A stretch of DNA of 33,554 nucleotides from the NCBI GenBank assembly GCA_004151065.3, contig NWUY0304429198.1, positions 1 to 33,554 of the forward strand. The letters run 5' to 3'. This DNA comes from Larix sibirica. Lineage: Eukaryota > Streptophyta > Pinopsida > Pinales > Pinaceae. The position numbers were made by a program, and so were the translations under genes. The notes beneath the pieces are model-generated. The model was not told the origin of the DNA, ran no database searches, and saw nothing but the letters and a program-made list of their open reading frames with translations. Shown piece by piece: positions 20,360-28,855 of this stretch (position 1 is the first letter of the stretch; every line of letters begins with the position of its first letter).

Positions 20360-22421
20360 TCCAGGTTGGTTGAAATGAATGCACTCAATAGCCGGGAGTG
20401 GGGACAACGAATAACAACTTTACTTTATTGGAAGCACTTTTACAGCTACACTTCCACCTGCGAACCCACTTGGGAATAGCTCATTTACCACTTGACTCTG
20501 CTCAACCCCACTTAACCTAGCAAACTAATCCTACGATGCTCACTCACTTGGCCAGGATCACCTGGTTGGCTGGGATCCTCTAAGGCTTGAACGAAACTTT
20601 TTCTTTCAAATAACGGAAACCAACCTATAGCTTCTGCGCTGTAGCCCAGGGGACAACACAAACCAAGTGGTATGGACTTTACCTTACCTTATAGCTTCTT
20701 CGCTGGAGCTAAGGTATATTAGTGCATGTGGACTACAGCTTAAGACATGGGACTAAAGAGATATAATATTGCTGCTTGATATAAGTTTATTTGCTTGCTT
20801 GAAATAGATTCCAGAAAACCTTCAAAGAAATACCTGTGGAGTTGAATTACAGCAGCTATATCAGTCTCATTAAACTATTGGGATAGTGACACTACAGCTA
20901 AATTGAACTACTAGTTGTATCAGGCTTAGCCATAGAATAAGTAGGTCCGTTGTTAGTTCCAGAAAAGCTAGTTGATTCAGGCTTAGTGGCAATAGGATAT
21001 TTACCCCATTTCCATACTACGAGATAAAAAAAACTAACTATACACATGTTGCTAGAGTTAGTTGACTATGCACGTGTTGCTAGGGGCATGCAGTGAACGG
21101 ATGGCTTCTACAGTGGTTGAACGGAACTGAATGGTTTCTTTGAATGACTTCTTTGTGCTGTTAGCGGCTTATTTTTTAATGGATTCTATGTTTGGGATTG
21201 GCTCCTGAGCTACTCGACTGGGCTCCTGGGCTTGGCTACTCAACTTGAAGACGTGTCTCCTCAGCGATGCCCTTTTTTTGCCTCCAATGATCCTAAAGTA
21301 AAAGCTCAGGAACAACGGCATGAAAAATAACAATATTTCATTGCGAGAAAGAGCGGAAGCGGAAGTGTGTGATAGAAGCTGAGCGAAACAGAAAGAAAGA
21401 AGAAGCTGAACGGAAGCTTAGCTACAGCGGAAATAGTCTAAATATAGTTTTTATAAGAACTACAGCTACTAACACTACTAGGAGTTAAATAGATATTGAA
21501 TAGGACTAGTAGTACTTACTGTCTATACTCCTGACCTATCGTTTTCTAGTTCGTACCATATAGTCCACCATACAGTTCATAATAGGACAATTATCGTAGG
21601 AGGATTTCAATCTAGATATTACAACCATTTATTATGCACTTTATTATGCACTGATGTGAAGATAGTTAATTTGTTAAACTCCTTATTTAGTGGAGTTTAT
21701 TATTTGGCTGGGCTTATGCTGCAGCAGGTCGTTTAAACATATTCTACTGGCATCTATAAGTTTCAATTAGTTGTATGAAATTAGTTGTTGTTATTTGAAC
21801 CTTCGCTTGAACTTCTTCTAGAAAACCTTCTAACTTTTGCTATGGCAGGTCTAATAACAACGGCACAATGGAGCCCGTAGTCCGTGCAAGTTATAATGGG
21901 GCATGCGCAGTGGGCTTATGCAGGTCGTTTCAAATCCATAAGTTTCCCTAGTGGATTGTTGTTCTACTTGCATAGATTATGGGGACTCCTAGTGTTTACA
22001 CCGGATTGTTGGACTCCTAGTTTTTCCAGACGTTGAACTTGTCTATGCCTTTTTTTCATTTTACCTAAAGATTCTGGAATGCCATCATGGCTTCATGCAG
22101 TGAATGACTTAACACTGATTGGAACAGCAGATCCGGGCCCTGCTGCTCCTGCCGGGCTATGAGTACTACTTACAAATGCCATTTCAGTCAGTTTATCCTC
22201 TACTATTATTGGCTGGATGCAATCAATTGCTTTGAGGTTGTTGAGCGGGCTTCTTTGGGATAACTAAATCGCTTTTTCAGTAGCCAAATTGATTAATTAT
22301 GGCATCATGTCAGGGTTATTTCTTCTTATCAGGCAGGTCGCAGCATAAGTGCTTAGACAGTGAGTTAGGTTAAACTAGATTCAAACAGTCATTCCTATAA
22401 AAGCAAGGTTCTATTTGGTGA
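20360..22421. other. Repeat-speckled intergenic stretch
   Basis: No frame longer than 60 codons is seen. It contains TATAGCTTCTTCGCTGGAGC-like duplicates (about 20628 and 20690), CAGGCTTAG duplicates (about 20920 and 20980), the tandem at 21037-21088, a GCGGAAGC-type purine repeat (21345-21430), and GGATTGTTG...GGACTCCTAGT duplicates (about 21953-22023). Confidence 0.55.
21037..21088 (+). repeat. Tandem duplication, 28 bp unit
   Basis: ACTATACACATGTTGCTAG (21037) is repeated as ACTATGCACGTGTTGCTAG (21065) with two transitions. A GAGTTAGTTG spacer follows the first unit. Confidence 0.85.
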
Positions 22422-22826
22422 ACCTTTAGAGGATGGATCTTTTATTGTCTTGCTGGGTTCACTCGACAGAGGTTCTTTTGGATGATGCAAAAAGGTGGGC
22501 GGCTTGGTTCAGTAACCATAGTTGTATGCAAAGGTTATCGAGATAGGGGAAGGAGCAAGGTTTCCAACCCCGTGAAGTCCGTATATGTAAACAAAATATT
22601 ATATCATCCCAAGTGTTTTATAGAGATAGAGGAGAGCTCTGGGTTTGGCCCAGCCAGGTACGCGGTTGATAGAGTAAGACCGTATGATGAGTCCGTGGTA
22701 AAGTCTATAAGGGCCATACCAATGGATGAACGAGTGTATAACGCAAGAGCCGATGATACTGAGAAGCCCCCAAATAAGTTCCAAATGATGATGCCGCTGG
22801 GAAGCGACTTATGCTTATGGGAATGA
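22422..22826 (+). CDS. Hypothetical ORF, 114 codons from ATG (open for 134), basic-acidic
   Basis: The frame is open from after TGA 22419 to TGA 22824. The first ATG is at 22482. The sequence is non-repetitive and protein-like. It has a basic segment (VVCKGYRDRGRSKVSNPVKS), then a NKILYHPKCFIEIEESSGFG motif, then charged sequence (ARYAVDRVRPYDESVVKS and YNARADDTEKPPNKF). Immediately after it an Ala/Gly/Tyr low-complexity tract begins in another phase. The CFIE motif has a counterpart in the short ORF at 7578. No known family is recognised. By composition it is the best coding candidate in the window, but there is no ribosome-binding or promoter evidence to add. Confidence 0.4.
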   Translation, partial: TFRGWIFYCLAGFTRQRFFWMMQKGGRLGSVTIVVCKGYRDRGRSKVSNPVKSVYVNKILYHPKCFIEIEESSGFGPARYAVDRVRPYDESVVKSIRAIPMDERVYNARADDTEKPPNKFQMMMPLGSDLCLWE

Positions 22827-22941
22827 TCCTGGTTATTTTGATGCTTGGACCGGTTCTGCTGGTTAAACTGCTAATGGGAATTATGCTTCTTAGAATCCTT
22901 ATGCTGCTGGATAAGCTATATCTTATGCTTAATAAACATCA
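22813..22941 (+). repeat. Ala/Gly/Tyr/Asn triplet tract after the ORF
   Basis: In the phase starting at GCT 22813 the DNA reads AYGNDPGYFDAWTGSAG, then TANGNYAS, NPYAAG and AISYA, separated only by TAA or TAG. This phase is +1 relative to the upstream ORF. All the interrupting stops are TAA or TAG, each one C-to-T change away from a Gln codon. Confidence 0.55.
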
Positions 22942-24257
22942 ACAGACAGCTGCTTTTACTACAACCCGTTCCGTTTTTCAGTGAGTCAACTGCTTATGCT
23001 TATTTCGCTTCAACCCAATAAACTTGCTTACCACCGTCTCTTCGTATGCCTCCTAGGCCTTTTACCTTTCGGGTTCTTTATACACCGCGACCCCGCCGCT
23101 TCTCGCTGCTAGTATACTGGTAATGAATGGATCTTTATCTGTGCGAGGCAGGCAGGGAGGTCATGCTTATTCAAATGGAACTGATGGAATCACGCCAAGG
23201 AAGGAAAGAAGTGCCAGGATATTTTTTAACTAGTCAATTTAAAAGCACAAAGGAACGAAGTACTACGTTTTTTACTTATTTATCTATTCCCACCCAACCG
23301 GGGCCCTAACAAAATGTAGGTTTCGACCCCGCCCCAGATGATAGAAGTCACACATGTTACCGCCATACGAGAGAGAATATGTCCCCATGTTTTCATACCT
23401 GATATAGAGATAGGCTAGACCTGGGGAACCCTACCCCCTGTGACCTGGGTAAATCCCAGGAAAAATTACACTATACTGGCTTGACAAAGATAGAAACCGA
23501 GGATAGTCGAAATAAATTGAAGCTGGAAGAACATGGCTGCTGCGGGCTGGCCCACGACAGAAAACAGCAGCGGGATGGCTAGAAGAAGAAAGAGAAAGGG
23601 ATGGTCTAATCACCGGCCGGGGCAGGCTGGTAAAATAAAGAATGCACCGGCGGGACTACTTACGTGGATTCCTGCTTGTCTGACCTCTTTCGGCCGCCTG
23701 ATCTTAGATCGACTTACTCAAACTTGGCATCTCACGAACCAGCCATTGCACCCATCATATCACAGTTAACCCATTGAACCAGCAGCACCGACAAACCCTG
23801 CTACCTTAGGATGGATCTACTTTAAAACTAATCTCCAACATCTCCGACATCGGAGGAGCAAAGTTGGCCAATGGGGAAAGAGGAGTTTCTCCATAGCTTT
23901 AAAAGGTGGCCAAACCGGGGGCCTAAAAAGGAGGAGGCGGGAGGGCAAGACCTATTGGACGTATGGGGCCGGTTTATACCTTCGTTCAATTACCTACTAG
24001 GTTATACCTTGTAACTTATTACCTATGACTTGAACAACGAGGAATTTAGAACAATGAACATAAGGCAGACCATGAACATAGGACATGGGGAGTAGTGAGT
24101 AATACGGGTACGATAAGGTGAGGCAAGCAATATATTATGCCGTAAGATGATGAGTGAGTCCGGGTAAGATCCATAATAAACATAACGTGATTGAATCGCG
24201 GGCTATCTCCGTACCTACCCAGAGTTAGTATACCAGGACCTGGTTCCAGAGCATACC
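22942..24257. other. Intergenic stretch, no gene seen
   Basis: Frames of 60 to 78 codons (for example 23533-23769, basic) are not supported by any motif. A small perfect stem, CCTGGG/CCCAGG with a TAAAT loop, lies at 23444-23460. Confidence 0.5.
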
Positions 24258-24750
24258 CTACCCTATATAATAGCCATCCCCGGCCATGAGATAAAAAGAT
24301 TCTATATCTGGCGTCTTTTTTGAGGCTTTATATTTTGCTGCTGAAGAGTTCCTAGGTTCGTTACGGTGTTCCCCTTTTATTACATATTGAAGAAGGATTA
24401 TACTAGTATTATCAATAGACATCATATGGTAAAGCCCGCCGCCAAAGGGTGTATTACTCCTTTCGATATTTTGAAAAGCCTCCATTTTGATCCATCTCTT
24501 TAGGGCAAAGCTGCTCAAAATACGGGGTTATAATCTGACAGGACTCCTTTGAAGGGAAAACCCAAAGCGGTGAAAAATCCTGATAAACCAGAAATTGATT
24601 CAATTCTAGGTTCATTTCTATAGAGAAAATGAAAAGCTGTTTAAAATACGGGGTTATAGAAAAAACATATCTTTTGAGTGCCTCTTCACATTGAAAGTCA
24701 CGTTTTCTTTTTGTAACGAGGTACAATTTCTTCACTACTTGCCCACTCAT
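24258..24750 (-). pseudogene. Two overlapping ORFs with an internal repeat
   Basis: A 98-codon minus-strand frame (24750-24454) overlaps an 86-codon frame (24518-24258) in another phase, as if one longer frame had been split by an indel. The first contains ITPYFKQL and, 42 residues later, ITPYFEQL. These come from a 26-bp DNA repeat at 24507-24532 and 24633-24658 that differs by two C-to-T changes. Lys, Glu, Phe and Tyr are frequent. No domain is recognised. Confidence 0.3.
24507..24658. repeat. 26-bp direct repeat, two copies 126 bp apart
   Basis: AAAGCTG, two variable bases, then AAAATACGGGGTTATA is present at both ends. The copies sit in the same phase of the 98-codon minus-strand frame. 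Confidence 0.85.
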
Positions 24751-26040
24751 TAAAGGCGTTAGGCAACTACTTTCGTTATAGGCGGGTTATCGCGATTTCA
24801 TTTCATTTGCTCGATTAGTGTGGATCTTTTGAACCTTATATATTTTGCAACTTACATTTAAAGTTCATTTTCTTTTTGAAGATTGGCATTTCACGACGTT
24901 TAAAACGGATAGGCTGGCAAAGCTAGGATAAATTGGATTGCTGGCTGGTCTATTAACCAAGGAGGGCCGGGCTGGTTGAACCCGTAATGATAGAACGTGA
25001 TGCGAAAACGTGGAGGTAGATAGTGGTTAGACGTTTGGCTTTACTAAATATAAATAAATGAAATAAGCTGGTCCAATCCATGCGGCTAGAGCATGTGGCT
25101 CTAGAACACGTGGCTAGACCAACAACATCAACATGGCACCCATCACACTATACAGTAGGAGATTATTTTACCCCATTTTGCCACCGAACAGGACACGATA
25201 TGTCCACAGACAGTTCAACAACCTCCCTGGACAACGATGCCTACACTAGATTGATTTAAGTGATTGACAAATGAAAGCCTAGTTTTGTGATGCCACCTTA
25301 AGCCTGAACATTGCCAACACTGCCTGCACATTGAATGAACACACTGTACGGGACGCTTCGCTTGTTTAACAACAATATATCCCCCTCATAGGTGGAGCGG
25401 GATGGGATAAACTTATTGATTTATATCGATCCCTCCACCCGAGATCTTATCTCTATACCATCCCACCAATACCTAGAGACCTATAAAAATTCTCCCACCA
25501 ACAGGGGGGCTACACGAAGTCACAGAGAAAAAAAAATATCCACTAAGAACGTGCGCTGATATCAACAAAAGCAACGATTTATTTATTAAGTGAAAATAAC
25601 TTACTGGCCGGAGGGAGCGTACAGATATTGGGTATTTTCCTAAAAGACCATTTTCGATCTCTGTAAACGCTATTTCTTTCATTCTTGGACCAGTCAGCAG
25701 TAGTAATGATAATAAGCAATTAATAATAAAGTAATAAAAGCAAGCAGCAAGCCCCCCGTATATTCTCCCAGCCAGGGATTATCAATTCTGTGTAGGCATA
25801 GGGTGTGTAATGAGACTGTTTCACAACGGGTTACTTGAGTGAATGACGAGGCTGTGTAACGAAGGGGGCTAAATCTAAATCGTTATCGTGGGAACATGCA
25901 TGGGTTAACATAATCTCTCTTTACAACTTTTACTCTCTTATGGTAGGAACATGGGGTTGGGTGGGATGGCAGCTCATGAGGTGGATCGAGGAGGGATATA
26001 GATAAGATATCAGTTTCGAGGTATCATATTCAATAAATAT
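24751..26040. other. Intergenic stretch, no gene seen
   Basis: A 69-codon minus-strand frame (25473-25682) has a hydrophobic middle but no other support. GGCTAGAGCATGTGGCTCTAG and ACACGTGGCTAG duplicates lie at about 25083-25119. Confidence 0.5.
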
Positions 26041-26047
26041 AAATCAA

Positions 26048-26395
26048 ATGCAAGCAGGATTGGAAGGTTCCTATAACGCCGGGCAATATATATATTTTTC
26101 CTCCGTCCGTTGTACCCCCTACACATATTATTCCTTTGTTCGGTGGATGCCCCCAAACAGACCACATCTAGCCAGCGAGCATCCTAGCCAACCCCAAGTT
26201 CCGAAGCCCGCGATCTATCCAGCCAGCAAGCCCTCGGTTCTTCTCCCAGCCCGGGTTGATTCAACCAGCAAGGAGCAAGCAGCTGTGTTCGTCAAGCCTC
26301 GAAGCAAGCTGCTGCCGGGTCCTCATTCAATGTTTTTATCAGGGCTAGAGCCAAAGTGTAAAATCCCACCCCAAAAGTGTTTCCAAAGAGCTTAA
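26048..26395 (+). CDS. Hypothetical ORF, 115 codons, Pro/Ser/Lys-rich middle
   Basis: It starts at ATG 26048. The first 45 residues are Tyr-rich (GQYIYFSSVRCTPYTYYSF). The middle comes from degenerate GCCAGCAAGC-type DNA repeats and reads HPSQPQVPKPAIYPASKPSV. The end is basic. A repeat-derived centre and lack of a known domain make this a weak candidate. Confidence 0.25.
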   Translation: MQAGLEGSYNAGQYIYFSSVRCTPYTYYSFVRWMPPNRPHLASEHPSQPQVPKPAIYPASKPSVLLPARVDSTSKEQAAVFVKPRSKLLPGPHSMFLSGLEPKCKIPPQKCFQRA

Positions 26396-26500
26396 GCCCT
26401 GTGAGTTAGAAAGGTTCCGAAGAGGTACAGAACAAAACAACACTTCTCCACGCATGAGTGCAACACAAACAATCAATATATATTGATAAGCTGTTTAACC

Positions 26501-26830
26501 TCTTTCAACTGGCTTTTTGCCAAGGCTGGATCTGTGGGACGTGCTCTTGTGGGACTTGCATATTATGTTGGACTTGGTGGATATGATCGGCAATAATATT
26601 ACTTCTGTCAATGGACCGGCTCGATGACTGGTTGGCTCTAACCGCTGTCAATGATTGGCAATGCTTGGCTCTCGGCTGACCTCCCGGCAATGAGGACTGG
26701 CTATCGGCTCGACCTTCTTTATGGCTATTATCAACTATGATTTTATATGGCGATGATCTATCAGCTATGCCTACTGGGCTATGACTGGTTTATGTGCTGG
26801 TGCTGTATGCATTTACTGTTCCGTAGGTAG
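26501..26830 (+). pseudogene. Gly/Tyr/Leu-rich broken frame
   Basis: One plus-strand phase reads AKAGSVGRALVGLAYYVGLG, then TGSMTGW, NAWLSADLPAMRTGYRLDLL and later YDWFMCW. It has three internal stops (TAA 26594, TAA 26639, TGA 26738) before TAG at 26828. The DNA is built from degenerate GGCTATGAC/GGCAATG units. It belongs with the other low-complexity open tracts. The 61-codon minus-strand frame over part of it is a shadow. Confidence 0.35.
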
Positions 26831-27200
26831 GGTAAGCCCCGTTCCCGGGTGATATGGGGACTTTATCCTCTCCAGTGATGGAGTACTTATCCTTTATCCC
26901 GTCCGTTGGGGTAATAGGTGTTGAGTTAGGGAAATAATAGGTGCTACTGCCTAACACTGGCCCTACCATTACCTGCCTGAATACACTTCGCTACCTACCT
27001 GACCAGCCTGAATGGCTATATCCCCTCCCGAAAAACTAAGTAAAGCCCTTACCAGACAGAAAACAAAATATATCCCTTCCAATAATACTGGTTATGATCT
27101 AGTGACTAATCCAGCTCTACCTCCTCATCGAGTTGGAGCAAATCACTCTATCTAAATCAAATCAAATAAAACAGAAGCTCTGGGCGTAGGTATATAAGCA

Positions 27201-27218
27201 ATATATATATATAATATA
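27201..27218. repeat. (AT)n microsatellite
   Basis: An AT dinucleotide run with one interruption. Confidence 0.85.
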
Positions 27219-27383
27219 AAGCACCACATACCGTTGTATGCGTCCACCCAACCCGTATGGATTCATTTGTTGCACGGCGTCGTCCCGTGTTTTATTCCTT
27301 TAGTTTTCATCAGTTTCCTGCCCCGTCTGGAGGTTGCAAGTATAGTTTTCAATCTAGTTGCTGCCTTTCCTTGCTTCACGTTA

Positions 27384-28436
27384 TAGCCACACTCTACTAC
27401 ACACACGTTTTACCATAACGCCCCCGCTATGTAAAAACATATGTTGGCAATAGAACCGCACGGTCATTCCAATAAGCACCAGTCCAAGTGTCATTCCCCC
27501 AGGAGCACAAGAAGTCCCAACACCAGCATTTGGATCGGCAGCCCCATCAACACCAGTAGAACCGGCCTCCTCCTCATTCCTTTCAACACCAGTAGCAGAA
27601 TCAGCTTCATTCCCGACATAAGAATCCCCAGCATCCCCAGTTGAAGGAGCATTATTCCTAACAGCGTTCCCAGCTTAATTAGAACAAGCAGAAGCATAAG
27701 AATTCCCAGCATCCCCAGAAGCAGCACCAGTCCCGGCATCATCATAATTCTTAGCAGCATTACTCCCAGCATTCAAAGCATTTCCAGGAGTTGAAGGGAC
27801 ATAATTCCAAGCATTTCTGGCAGCCTAATTCCCAGCAGTATCAAGAGCATCCCCGGCAGCAGTTCCCATAAGCAATCGAACCGGCATTCTGATCATTCCC
27901 AGCATCATACCCAGGAACAAAGGGTAAATGGTCCCCAGTATTCCCAGCATAAGTTGAACGGGGTTATTCAGACAATTCCCATGAGCCATTTGGGCAGGGT
28001 CTCATCAGTAATAAAAGTTTATTTAAGATCCCGGGATGAGGAGGGCGTCCCAAGTACCCCCCCCCCCTTGAAAGAATATTTCAGTAAAGAAGTAGGATAA
28101 GCATTCCCTTCAGCATTTCTAAAAGCAGCAGTTCCATCATATTAGGAGCAGTAGCAAAGTAGTAAGAAGAGTAGGCGGAGTATAAGAAGGAGGGAGGGCC
28201 CAGCATCACCAGTATAACCGGCTGAATTACTGGCATCATAATGAAAACCAGCATCACTACAACGAGCAGCAATCCAAGCAGCACCAACACAAAGAGGACC
28301 AGCCTCATTCCTGGCAGTTCCAGGAGCAAAAGAATTATTTAATATAGCAAAAGCAATACCATCATCAGAAGTTGAAGGAACATAAGTACCAGGATCATTA
28401 TTCCTGGCAGCATTTGGAAACGTTTATTTGGTCGTC
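27384..28436 (-). pseudogene. Trinucleotide-periodic tract 2, Ala/Gly/Asn/Ser-rich
   Basis: On the minus strand 28423-28145 is open for 93 codons without a stop (no ATG), reading for example NNDPGTYVPSTSDDG and HYDASNSAGYTGDAGP. After a phase change, 27824-27678 (49 codons) and 27674-27384 (97 codons) are open, separated by one TAA at 27677. They read AGSNAAKNYDDAGTGAASGD and GDAGDSYVGNEADSATGVER. A TAG lies at 27827. The GCT-GGG-AAT codon pattern is strong. The overlapping Leu/Met-rich frames at 27491-27772 and 28081-28329 are phase shadows of this periodicity. It is a likely decayed low-complexity coding tract or a codon-periodic minisatellite. Confidence 0.55.
28057..28067 (+). repeat. Poly-C run
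   Basis: Eleven consecutive C, inside the stop-rich gap of tract 2. A slippage site here could explain a phase change. Confidence 0.9.
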
Positions 28437-28770
28437 ACGGGCTTTATTATTATTATACACGGGCGGCAGTTTACACGGACTTCCAATGAGCAGTCATAAA
28501 CGGTTATTTGAGTAGGTCATTCCCGGAGCGCTATTTTATATATTGTCACCCCCATGTGTTGATCGACATAACCGGGTCTTAATAATTTCACCACTGACTG
28601 GCGTTGTTCGGCCTCTAGAGATAATGGGAAGGTGAGTAAGCCATGGCCTTTGTATTTCCATTATTACTATATATCATTGCTATGTCGCTCTATATATCTC
28701 GCTCTATATATTCCTGCCTGGTGTCGTGGGTCTGTATTAAATTAAAGGGGACTATTATTTCTTCAAATAG
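28437..28770. other. Intergenic stretch, no gene seen
   Basis: CTCTATATATCTCGCTCTATAT duplication near 28686-28709. The 61-codon plus-strand frame is hydrophobic and low in support. Confidence 0.45.
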
Positions 28771-28855
28771 GTCTAACGATTGGTCGGTATCTAATTGGTC
28801 GAGATCTAATTTATTAGTCGGGATCTAAATTGTTAGGATCTAATTGTTCGGGGTC
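28771..28855 (+). repeat. Degenerate tandem repeat GGTCGGGATCTAATT
   Basis: About five units of roughly 15 to 19 bp, with cores TCGGTATCTAATT, TCGAGATCTAATT, TCGGGATCTAAATT, GGATCTAATT and TCGGGGTCG. Confidence 0.75.

Noticed and set aside
27491-27772. 93-codon minus-strand Leu/Met/Gly frame that looks like a membrane protein
   Set aside because: It is a phase shadow of the Ala/Gly/Asn tract. ATG-CTG repeats arise from shifted AAT-GCT-GGG codons.
28081-28329. 82-codon Leu/Val-rich frame
   Set aside because: Same phase-shadow effect over tract 2.
28771-28855. CRISPR-like spaced repeats
   Set aside because: Units are degenerate, of irregular length and without distinct spacers. Ordinary tandem repeat.
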